64,000 bases of DNA from Phymorhynchus buccinoides (taxonomy: Eukaryota; Mollusca; Gastropoda; Neogastropoda; Raphitomidae), in contig CM065711.1 of the NCBI GenBank assembly GCA_017654935.2, positions 35,853,034-35,917,033 of the forward strand. The letters run 5' to 3'. The notes beneath the pieces were generated by a model. It was not told where the DNA came from. It saw only the letters and a program-made list of their open reading frames with translations, and searched no databases. Positions 43,101 through 53,363 of this stretch are shown one piece after another. Numbering within the stretch: the stretch's first letter is position 1; each line of letters begins with the position of its first letter. Made by a program: the position numbers and the translations under genes.

Positions 43101-44681
43101 CAGGCTATCTTTTTATTGGCCATGGATCTTTTTTTCGCAGTATCCAGGCAAGACCAATCGGGCTACCGTAGCGTTCACCGGGGACAAACCCCGACCGGCA
43201 CAGCTCCTGCCTCTTCACTTACCACTACTCTGATCTATGGCCCTATACCCTACTTTAGTTTTTAGTTGGTGCAGACCCTGGTGAGCTGTCTGGCGCTGAT
43301 GCTGCTGCATTGGCGGGGCCTGCTGCGATGGAGGTGTTCTGTCATCTGGTTCCAATCTACCACAGTTCTCACAAGAAATGAATTCCTATATTGTGCTGTG
43401 TGGCTTCGTGAAATGATGAAGCCTCTAGAGTTGTTGACTGCCTGTCTTTGGATGATGTTTTCTTCTGTAAAGCTGGTGATTCTTGTAGGTCTAATTCTTC
43501 TTATGTTTGAGACTACTGGGGAGAGGAATGCCTCGGGTGGAAGGGCAGGGATCAGACCTTCTGAGATTTTGTGAAGGAGGTTGAGTCGTTCTTTCCGACC
43601 TTCCTCCAATGTCGGTAGGTTTAGGTCCTGTAACATCTTTGTCATGCAGCCAGGGCTCCTTCATTTGTAATCTTTCGTTATGAATCGGGCTGCTTGTCTC
43701 TGTATGCATTCCAGTCTGTCAGCATCCTGTTGGTGGTAAGGATCCCAAACTGTGCCTGCATATTCCAATCTGGATCGGATGAGAGAAATGTATGCTAGGT
43801 GCCTACATTCTGGTGGGCAATTCTGAAGATTTTGGCAAAGCAGTCCCACCATGGATCCAGCTTTCTTGCATCCATAGTTTACTTGGGTAGTCCATTTAAG
43901 GTCTACTGACAGCTAGCTGTACCACGAGATATTGGCTTTGCTGAACTTGCTGCAAAGGAGTCCCATCTAGTTTGTATAGGTACTGGGATTTCCGCCTTAC
44001 AGAGAGAATCGTACATTTGGAACCATTGAATCGCATATCCCACTTCTCCGTCCAGATCTCAAGTTGATGCAGATCGTTCTGAAGGGTAAGGTGGTCCTGG
44101 AAACTGTTGATTTCTTGATAGAGAAGACAGTCATCAGCGAATAGTCAGACTGTAGATTTGACACAATCAAGCATGCTGTCAGGACAATAGTCACCACAAC
44201 TACACTTCTGTTCTGTGTAAAAAATCTGTGGTAAGTCAGGACAATAGTCACCACAACTGCACTCCTGTTAAGTGTAAGAAATCTGTAGTAAGTCAGGACA
44301 ACAGTCACCACAACTACACTCCTGTTCTGTGTGAGAAATATGTGGTAAGTCAGGACAATAGTCACCACAACTACACTCCTGTTCTGTGTGAGAAATATGT
44401 GGTAAGTCAGGACAATAGTCACCACAACTACACTCCTGTTCTGTATGATTAATCTGTGGTAAGTCAGGACAATAGTCACTAAAATAACACTCCTGGTCTG
44501 TGTGAGAAATCTGTATTATACTGTTCTATTTTCATTTTCTTTCACTTCTCTGCTATTTACTAATAATATGCATGTTTTATGTTTATCTGTCCAGTACCCA
44601 CCAAAGATTGATTCACCCACGATGAGAATGGTTGCCAGGGATGGGCTGTGGATCAAGTTCGAACCTCGGACATCCCTTTGA
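37021..44681 (+). CDS. CYP3-clan cytochrome P450, 3' half (four exons)
   Basis: The joined exons (37021-37109, 41338-41475, 42560-42722, 44595-44681) give one continuous frame of about 159 codons from the J'/K helix to the stop. Signatures in order are ExxR (EAMR), a PERF-like PER, the heme loop FGHGPRNCIG and a C-terminal GLWIKFEP segment. The GMRxA sequence after the heme cysteine and the C-terminal pattern fit clan 3 (CYP3A/thromboxane-synthase relatives). Such enzymes are ER-bound monooxygenases that take electrons from P450 reductase; the substrate cannot be told. The 5' half is missing except for the I-helix exon on the opposite strand at 35039-35194. Introns carry an L2 LINE, a CR1-type LINE and a minisatellite that copies the splice donor. 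Confidence 0.9.
37110..37384. other. P450 intron, 5' end
   Basis: This is intron sequence with no gene. It ends at the AT-rich tail of the L2 element. Confidence 0.6.
38560..38944 (-). pseudogene. L2 C-terminal block, other frames
   Basis: HITPLLQSLHWLPIEARIKY, AYISKLL and WNSLPKPV are spread over two frames downstream of the RT frame. They form the normal end of L2 ORF2. Confidence 0.75.
38874..40496 (-). pseudogene. L2 reverse transcriptase with lost catalytic box
   Basis: The frame shows KHYRPVSNLPFLSKVIEK, motif A as LDLSAAFDTIDHS, motif B as GVPQGSVLGPILF and LSRLDYGNALLAGCPK. At 39413-39440, where the FADDTQLY box belongs, the frame instead reads SHLQTLIPNF. Another frame reads SFADFDTQLY there, with an extra codon between the aspartates. 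Two compensating shifts therefore remove the active site while leaving the frame long. The mirror copy at about 31395-31450 is also damaged at this place in a different way. Whether this is decay or sequencing error cannot be told. Confidence 0.85.
40501..41337. other. P450 intron with (GT)n
   Basis: No gene is visible. A GT run at 41215-41270 lies 70 bp before the next acceptor. Confidence 0.6.
41338..41475 (+). CDS. P450 PERF-region exon
   Basis: The acceptor is TCACTTGTCAG and the donor GAGAG/GTCAGT, with 138 nt in phase 2 to 2. It encodes LDREAAEDVEIGGYTVKKGM, then YSIHRDPQYWPDPDKFLPER. The final arginine completes the ERR triad. Splicing to 42560 gives PER followed by His instead of the usual Phe. 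Confidence 0.92.
41476..42559. other. P450 intron
   Basis: No gene is visible. Homology to the mirror arm stops at about 42095. Confidence 0.6.
42560..42722 (+). CDS. P450 heme-binding exon
   Basis: The acceptor is CTGTTTCAG and the donor TCTGTG/GTAAGT, with 163 nt. It encodes HTPEAKAARHPFAFLGFGHG, PRNCIGMRLAQ and YTPVLCEKSV. FGHGPRNCIG carries the cysteine that ligates heme iron. The last 30 or so bases with the donor are the founding unit of the 57-bp minisatellite, so two more in-frame donors follow at 42780 and 42837. Confidence 0.93.
42685..42842 (+). repeat. 57-bp minisatellite spanning exon end and splice donor, part 1
   Basis: The unit runs from exon codons for NYTPVLCEKSV through GTAAGTCAGGACAATAGTCA. 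GTAAGT occurs at 42723, 42780 and 42837, exactly 57 bp apart. The frame stays open to 42869, so use of donor 2 or 3 adds 19 or 38 residues. Confidence 0.93.
42843..43257. other. Interposed segment with short tandem repeat
   Basis: About five copies of a 32-35 bp unit with CTTGATGGTAATGACA lie at 42930-43110. A strong acceptor-like CTTTTTTTCGCAG at 43129-43141 is followed by a 30-codon open frame, YPGKTNRATVAFTGD onward. That could be an alternative terminal exon, but similarity to P450 ends is limited to the first residues. Confidence 0.4.
43258..44177 (-). mobile_element. CR1/Jockey-type LINE 3' fragment in P450 intron
   Basis: On the minus strand it reads KWDMRFNGSKC, SRLEYAGTVWDPYHQQDA, RQAARFITKDY, then VVDWNQMTEHL and a stop near 43262. 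It is oriented against the P450. With 42843-43257 it splits the minisatellite in two. Confidence 0.8.
44178..44516 (+). repeat. 57-bp minisatellite, part 2
   Basis: Six more units follow. GTAAGTCAGG lies at 44231, 44288, 44345, 44402 and 44459, all 57 bp apart. Units contain substitutions relative to part 1 (TGTGTAAAAAATC, AAATATGTG). The left array breaks off in GTAAGTC and this one resumes at TCAGG, so the two parts were once continuous. Confidence 0.93.
44595..44681 (+). CDS. P450 C-terminal exon and stop
   Basis: After the acceptor TTATCTGTCCAG, 28 codons and TGA encode YPPKIDSPTMRMVARDGLWI then KFEPRTSL. The GLW(I/V)K(F/V)EPR ending is usual for clan 3 P450s. The phase matches 42722. 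Confidence 0.88.
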   Translation, partial: YPPKIDSPTMRMVARDGLWIKFEPRTSL

Positions 44682-44782
44682 GCACTGATGTCTCTGAACT
44701 AGAAGGGTGCACTTTCTACCATACTTCAAAGATACACTCTTCACCTTTCTAGAAAAATGCAGTTTAAGCCAGTCTATACAAT

Positions 44783-46185
44783 CAGTGTACCGTAATTTAT
44801 GGCCCATAAAGCGACACAGCGTATAAGGCGCACCCCCTGCTTTTTTAAAAAAATCGTAATTTGAACAAAGATAGGGCGCAAAGAAATCAAAAAAAGGAAG
44901 AACGAAACGATCAGCGAAAGTAACATCATTACAGGGCCAGTGACGGAAGTGGAAGCCTAACAAACAAAAATACAATGGAAATCTTCACAAACAAGAAACG
45001 GATTAAAGTGTGAAAAACATGGAGCACAAAGTCCATCGATCAGCTGCAACTCACTTTATTTAGTCCTCTCCCACAGAGAATCCTGAAAAATCAGACTCTT
45101 CAGTGTCCGACACAAACATAGCCATGAGTGCTTCGGTTGGAATGCCAGAACTTCTTTCCCTAGGCGTGACGTCATCTTCAGAATCGATGTCGGACTCGGC
45201 CGTAGTGTCGTCTGCTCTATTGCTGTGTCCGATTGTGATCACGGAAGAGATACGATCGTGAAGCGAAAGTGCAATGTGAGTGAACTGTTGTCAGTTTGTT
45301 GTGGAAGCTACCAGAGCATGGTGAGTTGTTCATTTCAACTCTCGACTCGCTTACTTTTGTTTGTGGCTCAAGCCACAGACCCACCGACCGACAAAGTGAG
45401 TTATAGGTTTGTCTGTCTGTCTGTCTGTCGGTCGGTCGGTCGGCGGTCCAAAATTGTCGCACTTCAAATCGAGGCGAGAGAGAGAGAAAATGGAGTTTTA
45501 CGTCCTCTTGGTCTGAATCAGACACATATGGGACATTTGTAAATACAAATATGGTTGGAACAATACTGGAGGCAATGCCCGGAGGCAGTACGAAACCAGT
45601 AAAGTCCCGATTTTTTATTAATGCAGATAGGTGTAGCGGTAACCACGCCTCGGTTAAACCTCATCGGCTATGGCACCGCTACAAGTATTTCATAATTAAT
45701 TCTTCAAATCGAGGAATGAAATATAGAGTTTTACGTCCTCTCGGCCCGGCAGGGCACATATAGGACATTCTTCAAATCGAGGCTGAACTTCAAATTGAGG
45801 CCGCTCTTTAAAATGATGCATTTTAAAGCGTACAAAATAATAAACATACGTAATACAGACACTACTACAACAGACACGACGAGTATGCGGTGCTTCTTTT
45901 GATGAGTATAAGTAGGATACATAGTTTTAAATGTTTTCCAAAAGATATAAAAAGTTACGAAATGGTGCAGAGATAACATTCTGGTTTACAGATTAAAATT
46001 ATTGAAAAGCCAGGGGAGGTGACTCATGATTGGAGTGGTAAAAATAGACCGCGTGCCACAAACTATTTCGCGCTTCTTTCTGTTTAGAGTATAGCAAGGG
46101 CGCATGCGCCGGATTGGGCGCAGGGGTCAAAGTTCAGTAAAAAAAAAAAAAAGTTGCGCCTAATAGGCCGTAAATTAGGTAGGTA
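44783..46185. mobile_element. DNA transposon remnant with TIRs
   Basis: The left end TACCGTAATTTATGGCCCAT is mirrored by the right end, which reads TACCTAATTTACGGCCTAT on the other strand. Both are followed inward by GGCGCA motifs. Inside are an acidic minus-strand frame, CTGT/CGGT tracts, and a piece at 45783-45825 matching the foldback arm. The superfamily is not assigned. Confidence 0.5.
45060..45242 (-). pseudogene. Acidic ORF inside the TIR element
   Basis: About 60 residues rich in Asp, Glu and Ser end SDTEESDFSGFSVGED. The stop TAA overlaps an AATAAA signal (GACTAAATAAAG), which looks like the real end of a transcript. It may be a remnant of a transposase-associated exon. No catalytic motif is seen. 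Confidence 0.3.
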
Positions 46186-47017
46186 TTGTGTTGTGACTTT
46201 GACTTGAGGTCTTAAAAATAAATTTGTTTGGATCACTTTATTTCCAGTTATATTCGCTCAGGAAGTCATTAAATTTAACAACTATTTTTGGGGGTGCATA
46301 CCTGTATCTTTTGTCTACAGCTACAATGTTTTATGTGCTTTTATACTTAAAGAGACTACTGTTCAATCACTATTTCCTTTATACAGCATCATATACAGCT
46401 GATAACTTTTTTCATGTTTTAAAAGTTATTGCTATATGTGTAACTGTCTCAGCACAAAGTTACCTTCTCTTTGCTTCCTTCGTTTTTATTTGTTGTATTT
46501 CCATTACAATGACTGTAATAGATGCATGCAGTTGACTTGTTTAAGTGCTTTTTGCTTGGGTTTTGGGTTGCCCATAAAACATGTTTTTGTATATTTATGT
46601 AAATGCAGCCCTTTTTATGTATTTGTTAAATATCCTAGTTAGATTTAAACAATCAAAGCTTAGTATTCTGACCATGTAACTGACTGGCGGAAACTGTGTG
46701 TAATTATGAGGTGGTCGTTATACTGGAGACTCTTATAGTTAATACTAATGCATTGGTGAGATTAGTGTTTTGTCAACATTGCCACTCAAGAGATTTGGAG
46801 ACAAAAGCAAATTTCAACCATAATTTATATTACCAAAATTGTCAGAAAAGGTTTGATGATTAATCAGTGGCATATGTCTTTGCTTTTAATAGAACAATGC
46901 ACACTGTAAGTACTTATATATCTATGTATTTAATTTAAAAGTGGTTAAGTTTTTTTTAATGTATTTGTCTCTGTCTCTCTTTTTTCTCTCTCCCTATCCC
47001 CCCTCTCTCTCTCTTTC

Positions 47018-47071
<54 letters not shown>

Positions 47072-47727
47072 ACGCACTAGTATGCATCAATCAATTGTAC
47101 TTAAAATTCAGAAGAAATGTTTTTGTAAAACCTTTTTTGATGTAACAGATTTTAAATAAAATGACATCATCTACAACTTCAACATTTTATTTGTTCTTCA
47201 TGTGTATACCCAGAAGAAAACTGATTGATCCACTGAACTGTATTATTTTTTCAAATCACGCTTTTCTTTATTTTTGCTGTGGGAAATTTTTGTTAATGTG
47301 CTACTGGTTGGGAAATGATCAAACGGTCGTTAATGCAATGAATAAATATGTGGTTCACATAATGGTTTTTTTTATAAAAATTAACAAATTAAACATTGGT
47401 CTCTCATGATTTACCTTTTTTTTTATTATCCACTGTGCTCTTTTACAAATAAAAGAAAAACTACCCATGCTTATGAGTTCTCTCATCTATTTTAAAACCA
47501 GTATGAGTGTCCTGTCTTTATCCGTGTCAGTTCTTTTACTGTTTATATACTCCTACTGTCTGTCTCTGATCCCCCCCCCTCCCCCCCCCCCTCTCTCTTT
47601 CTGTATGAATGTCTGTGGTGTGAGTTCAATGTTTGCACAACACACACACACACGCGCTCGCGCACACACATACATGGCACGCACACGCACGCACACATAT
47701 GGCATGCACACACACACAACACACACC
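46186..47727. other. AT-rich non-coding stretch
   Basis: No supported gene. A 103-codon frame at 46224 is hydrophobic and unconvincing. (CT)n/(GT)n lie at 46970-47070, a C-rich tract at 47571-47590 and a (CA)n-rich tract at 47640-47727. Confidence 0.5.
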
Positions 47728-47859
47728 GTGTAGAGTGGCACGGTGGTAGCGTGTTCGCCTCATGTCAAGTAAACCCGAGGTCGAACCTGGGTACAGGGGA
47801 TTTTTCCTCTCACTTTTTACACTAGGCCTTACGGTCTGAACATGGCAACGAAAAAAGGA

Positions 47860-47890
<31 letters not shown>

Positions 47891-48119
47891 CATGTGCCCA
47901 TGCACTTAGCACACGTTAAACCCAGTGGCAACGAAAAAGTTGTCATTTGGTCAAAATTTAACGTCCCACCCACCCCCACCTTTCCTTATCTCTCCTACTC
48001 ATCAATCACACAAAAAATCGCATGCAAAAAAAAAAAAGAGTGTGGCGCACCTCTGGCTGCGACGCGCTCCAGGTGGGAGCAACCCGAATATCACAGAGAC
48101 GCCTCTGTGACTATAAAGT
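47728..48119 (+). mobile_element. tRNA-derived SINE, full copy
   Basis: It starts GTGTAGAGTGGCACGGTGGT with an A-box-like segment, has a B-box-like GAGGTCGAACC, the core CTTTCGGATGAGATGATAAA, and after GCATGCAAAAAA the end CTGGCTGCGACGCGCTC...GCCTCTGTGACTATAAAG. It matches 21598-21955 end to end. It was probably transcribed by RNA polymerase III and mobilised by a LINE. Confidence 0.85.
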
Positions 48120-48559
48120 ACCTAATACTAATGCACATACACATGTGGCACGCACACGCACAGACACATAGAAATCTGCTGTTTGTCACACCGATCATTG
48201 GTTACACTAGCTGTATGAACAAACCATAGCCAGCCACTGCATGCATGAAAACAAAACAAACAAAACTGCTGCTTTTTTTCCAGACCCCATGATCAATTTG
48301 TTGGTCTTCTTCTTCCTCTGCGTTTCCAAGCCATAAGCCAGATAAGGCGACAAGCGAATGGTCATGCTGGGCCATGTGAAGCACAAGATGATTGTTACCC
48401 CCAATATTCCGGCCCTGCTGGCAGCAACATGCAATGAAGAGTCCAAACGCGTTTGATGAATTTCCGGGGAGTGCTGTGTAGTAGTATGCTTGGTGCGTTT
48501 GATTAAGGCCACAACACGCGTATGTCATTGTTGATAATTCTAGCGAAATAGTGTCCATG
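48120..48559. other. Unannotated stretch
   Basis: No gene or repeat is recognised with confidence. Confidence 0.4.
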
Positions 48560-48589
48560 CATACAGCCAGTTCTTCACATTGCGTTTTG

Positions 48590-49807
48590 GAACCCACTAG
48601 GGGAAGAGGATCTGATGAACCATCAGTTTTGGATTTAGTATTCACTAAAGATAAAGATATTATTGAATCTGTTGCTCTGGAGGCTCCACTCTGTAGGAGT
48701 GATCATGCTCTAATGAAGGTAAGTCTTGTTGGTATGTGTGAAAAGCTGGGTGTAAGATTACCTAGGAGACTCTATGAGAGGGGAGACTATGACAGGTTGA
48801 GGCAGCTGCTGGACATTGATTGGACGGCGGAACTTGAGGCCTGTGGGGATGATGTGGAGGGACAATGGCAGGTCTTTACAGGGCACTTGCGGGACTCGGT
48901 TGACAGATGCATTCCTCTTAGTAAATCCTCTAGGGGAGAGAAATATGACAATCCAGTGGATAAGAAGACACTTAAAAAGGTGATAAAAAAGGACAGGTTG
49001 TGGAAAGAATACATACGCACAGGAGATCTAAAGGTGTATATGAATTATCGCAGAGTTAGTAACCAGACGAGAGGGCTTACACGTAAGGCTCAAAGGGAAA
49101 TTGAAAGAGAGGTGGCATACAAGGTTAAAGACAACCCCAAGAAATTTTGGAATTATGTAAACAAAAAAACAAAGGTGAAGTCGGGCATACCTAATCTTTC
49201 CAGAACTGGGGATCCAAAAGGAAACAATCTAACAAATGACGACAAAGAAAAGGCTAATATCTTAGCCGAATTCTTTTCCTCTGTGTTCACTAGGGAACCA
49301 GAAGGTACATGGTCCTTACCTACTTCTAAACAGGTAGAATTCGATCTCAAGTATGATCTTAGTGAGGCAGCGGTGAAAAAACTGCTTGATAACATAAAAA
49401 TCGCAAAGTCACCTGGACCAGACGGTATTCATCCCAGGGTATTGTATGAGGTAAGGGAGGTTTTGAGTAACCCAATAAGTATATTATTCCAGACTTCTAT
49501 GAAGTGTGGAAAGCTACCGAGGGAATGGAGAGAGGCAAACATAACAGCAATACATAAGAAGGGCAGTAAGATTTTAGCTGGGAACTATAGACCAATTAGT
49601 GTGACAAGCATTGTCTGCAAGCTTATGGAAACACTTATAAGGGACTCACTGGTTAATTTTATGAATAACAACCACCTCCTGAGTGACAAACAATTTGGTT
49701 TCATCAGTGGGCGTTCGACTGTTCTACAGTTAATTAAGGTTCTTGATATCTGGACGGAAGTTCTTGATAGGGGGGATGTGTTGACGTGGTCTACTGTGAT
49801 TTCATGA
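48590..49807 (+). pseudogene. CR1 ORF2, endonuclease end to RT palm
   Basis: This is the longest uninterrupted part of the CR1 ORF2 (about 406 codons). The break comes just before motif A (GDVLTWST where VDVVYCDF is expected), consistent with two extra bases near 49787. Confidence 0.85.
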
Positions 49808-49903
49808 AGGCTTTTGACAAGGTCCCACATGGCAGACTTTTGAAAGTCCTAGAACACTATAGAATATCTGGGCCCATATTGGATTGGATTAAGAATTTCT
49901 TAC

Positions 49904-50470
49904 ATGAACGAAGAACAGAGGGTAATAGTTAATGGGAGTGAATCAAGCTGGCATAGAGTTTTAAGTGGAATCCCTCAGGGGTCTGTTTTAGGTACAATTT
50001 TATTTGTGATATACATAAATTCATTGCCAGGTGTGGCAGAAAACTCTGACGTATACTTATTTGCGGATGACACTAAAGTATTTAGGGAAATAATAGGGCA
50101 GGAAGACTGTGACAAACTACAACAAGACATTGACAACATGTTTGACTGGACCAAAGAATCATTGCTGAGATTCCACCCTGAGAAATGTGCAACAATCAGA
50201 ATTGGAAAATCAAAGCTGCAAGACCACAGATATACTATGGGACCAGACAGAACAGAGATAAAACACTCAAGAGTAGAGAAGGACATCGGAGTCTTCATAG
50301 ACGAGAAACTTATATTTGATGACCATATACATACCAAAGTAAATAAGGCCAATTCTATCATGGGAATCATACGACGGACATATGAATATGTAGACAACAC
50401 CACATTTCTGCTTCTGTGGAGTACGCTAACCAAGTTTGGGCACCAATCTACAAAAGACAAGAAACTGTGA
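49904..50470 (+). pseudogene. CR1 ORF2, RT motifs B and C
   Basis: RVIVNGSESSWHRV, GIPQGSVLGTILF and LFADDTKVF are followed by the thumb segment KANSIMGIIRRTYEYVD. The catalytic Asp pair is intact. The frame is lost after FGHQ. Confidence 0.85.
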
Positions 50471-50990
50471 TTGAAAATGTTCAACGAAGGGCGACTAGAA
50501 TGGTTCCTGGACTTGGAGACTTATCATATGAAGAACGCCTAAAAGAAGCTTAATTTACCTACGCTGAAATACAGGAGACTAAGAGGTGACATGATAGAAA
50601 TGTACAAAATCATGACTGCAAAAGTATGATGAAAGAGTAACAAACTTTATAGCGTTACACACTCCAGAAGCACAACATACGGAGCCACCAATATAAAGTA
50701 AAAAAGAACCAAGTACGATCCTAAATGTCAGAAAGTACTCTTTCGTCTGCCGCAGTGTGGACATTTGGAACGAACGGCTTGCCACCATACGTAGTGAATG
50801 CCCCCTCAGTTTAAAATCGTTTGAGGCACGATTGGACAAACTATGGCGCACAACGAGCCTTTCAAATATAATACAGAAGAGGATCACCCAACGCGAGTTT
50901 TCAACTGGGAGCCGACGTCAGAGACCGAGGAAGGCCTATTGTCGGAAGAATTCCTGTGATTTCCTGTGATTAATTTTCACGTTCGCCCCC

Positions 50991-51440
50991 AGCAAGCTGG
51001 GAACTAGCCGACCCTAGGCACTCCATAAGGCAATGCCCAAGCCCCAACCAAAAAGACAAAGACAGAACTGTGACAAACAGATCCCTAACTACTGGGGTAA
51101 AAATAATTGGGGATGAAGGTGGAGGGACTGGGGTAGGGGCGCTTGTTGCAGGTTTCAGCACTGTGTTAAATTGAGGCTGTGAGCTCAGCTGACGCTGGCT
51201 CTCCTCCAGGGTCTGGGATGTTGGTCCAGTTCAGGTGGCGTTGAAGCTTGGAGTCAAAGTGTGCCAGGGATGGTGCAGTGGCTACGCTTCAGTTCTGGGA
51301 GGCGGTTCCATTCAGTTGTGTCCATAGCAGACATTTTCTTCACAGCTTTCTTTTTCACCGTTTTCTTTTCAGTTGATTTGAGGTTTAGCCTGCTGGGAGG
51401 GAGATCAGAATTGGGCTTCCACGTAAGACTCATCCGAACT
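50991..51440 (-). mobile_element. Possible LINE 3' fragment
   Basis: On the minus strand the segment DTTEWNRLPEL at about 51310 resembles the WNxLP block near the end of CR1/Jockey ORF2. The rest, rich in Ser and Pro, is not recognised. Confidence 0.35.
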
Positions 51441-52027
51441 TAGATAAGATGACGAATCAAGCGTTTGTATTCGTGCGTATCCTCCATGAGTAAAAATATA
51501 ACAAGGTCAGCACGGTTTGATTAACGAAAGGAAGCTTCCTTTTCAAGCTGTCTACCCCTCTGCCAATTTTAATCAAAGTCCAAACAGTAGTTTTTTAAGA
51601 TAATCGATACCCAATCACACACACACACACACAACCAATCGCAAAACCCCGGCCTCTGGCCGTGTAAAAATAGTAAATACGTCAGACCACATTGACTGTC
51701 AATTAAGGGCCTCACGGAGCTTTGGTCTCACTGACGGCCGGGGTATCAAAATTAATTTAACGTCCTCCGACCTTCGCGCTTTCAAGAGTACATGTGTACC
51801 GATCGAGACAAACAGAGAGCTCATTCAGTCATTGGCCAAGGGTAGGTATATTTAATGCATCCCAACCAGCTGGTGTCATTCAGTTTGGGTCATCCCTCGA
51901 TCAAATCGTTTGGCGTCTTAGCTTGAGCAAACTACTGGAGCGAATCAAAAACTACACGAAAGAGTACCACGAATTTGCTGTTAGGTAAGGTTTATAAATG
52001 TTCTTAATAAAGTTAATTTAATGTGTG
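51441..52027. other. Unannotated stretch
   Basis: No supported gene or repeat is seen beyond a short CA run at 51616-51633. Confidence 0.4.
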
Positions 52028-52099
52028 TTCTTCTTCTTCTCCTTAGGCAGCCAACTTTATCACTTTGAAGGATCTGCTGCACTTTTGGGGGTAGTACGG
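52028..52099 (+). repeat. Dispersed repeat, third copy
   Basis: TTCTTCTTCTTCTCCTTAGG, GCAGCCAACTTTATCAC and GGGGGTAGTA match 13903-13978 and 25271-25343. Confidence 0.75.
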
Positions 52100-52239
52100 A
52101 AAAGAGAGAAATAGCAAAATATAGAGTACAAAGCAAAATGATAACAGTTCATTTTGTTGTTTATTGACAGCAAAGACCTCTTTTTCTTGGGTTGCTTATG
52201 TAGATTATCTAAGTCTGGTAGTGCCACTAACCCTAAGAG

Positions 52240-52455
52240 CTAAACACACCACCAGGTCATGTGTCAAAATCACGGTTTTCAGCGTGTTTTTTCCTCTTAT
52301 AGCCGGTAAGAAATTCTTGTTTTGACCAGGTGTGACTCCCATACAAATGTCCCCATGAAACATCATTTTAAAGAGCAGCCTGATCAATTTGAAGTTGGGA
52401 ACATTTGGATGTGGGGTTTTCCCCAAACAGCTACCCAGAAAAAAACAAGGGGTGT
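52240..52455 (+). mobile_element. Isolated fragment of the foldback arm
   Basis: ACCACCAGGTCATGTGTCAA, TGACTCCCATACAAATGTCC and AGAGCAGCC match 760-930 in the same orientation. The satellites are absent here. Confidence 0.75.
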
Positions 52456-53250
52456 GTCAGTGTGTCTCTAACATTAGATCAATGAGAGGCTATTTTTGCA
52501 AACGCCTCGCTAAGAGCCCTAATCATGTTGATTATAACTTATCAGCCTTTGGGGCTAAGAGTAAGATGTACATTCAACCCCCACCACCACCACCACCACC
52601 ACCACCCAACCAAGTCTTGGTTCATTGGGATTTTCTTCTTCTTGCCTTAATTTCCTACTACGTTAGCGAATGCCGTATTTTTAATTGTTTAAATGTATAA
52701 GAATTAATGTTAACTGTAGAAAACGATAGTGCTCAATTTGCAGTCAAAATTTTAAAAGACGCAGACTTATGAAAAACTGGAAAGAAGCAAGAATGGAGGG
52801 AGGTGTTAATTTGCATCTTTATCGCTTTTGACAATTAGAAAAGCAGATCTACTTTATTCATGCCTTTGATTCTTTGGTGTCCTATCCTCTTCACATATCT
52901 CTCCTTACTAGTTTTCCGCCCATTTTACTCAGCGCTTTAATTCACATTTTCGCCCCAGTAAGGGAGATCTTTGATGCATAAAAGAACAAAATAGTTTCAC
53001 GTCAGTAGATTATTGTCCTCTTACGGAAAGAATGTGGATTGCCTTTATTCCCACATAACCTTGATCAATAAGTACTCTTTTCATAGGGCTTTTTGAAAAT
53101 GGCTCAAGCTATCTTATGATTCCTTTTTTCTATGTCAACATGTTCAGTGATAAAATACTCCATGACCAAAACTTACTTAAAAAAACATGTGTGCAGCTTC
53201 GCTAATCTATTACTGTTTTGAGGTCATGCAGTTCAGTGTTGATTTGTTAA
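52456..53250. other. Unannotated stretch
   Basis: No gene is visible; a short (CCA)n tract lies at 52580-52605. The sequence may be the 5' intron or flank of the exon at 53364. Confidence 0.4.
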
Positions 53251-53294
53251 TTTGACCATAGGCTGTTATTTGAGTACAATGGATCTGACGGCAT

Positions 53295-53360
53295 TCTCTC
53301 TCTCTCTCTCTCTCTCTCTCATCTCCTCGTCTCCTCTCTTCGCCTCTCTCTCTCTCTACT
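53295..53360 (+). repeat. (CT)n tract serving as polypyrimidine tract
   Basis: CT repeats run up to TCTCTACTCAG, directly ahead of the exon at 53364. The microsatellite would act as the pyrimidine tract of that acceptor. Confidence 0.75.
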
Positions 53361-53363
53361 CAG

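Larger units (their letters stand above)
48560..50990 (+). mobile_element. CR1-type LINE, near full RT, 5'-truncated
   Basis: It begins in the C-terminal endonuclease (TRGRGSDEPSVLDLVF, RSDHALMKV) and proceeds through KSPGPDGIHPRVL, YRPISVTSIV, motif A as CDFMKAFDKVPH, motif B as GIPQGSVLG and the intact box LFADDTKVF. It ends with WNERLATI and a 3' UTR closing in repeated TTCCTGTGA. Frame changes lie near 49790, 49915 and after 50470. Confidence 0.9.

Noticed and set aside
46224..46642. Small membrane protein gene
   Set aside because: The hydrophobic frame follows AT-rich composition, with no splice or domain support.
47728..47800. tRNA gene
   Set aside because: This is the head of a SINE that recurs at 21598-21955.
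48551..50470. Host gene with RT domain
   Set aside because: Endonuclease, RT and tail order, frame breaks and the repeated 3' end show a CR1 LINE, not a domesticated gene.
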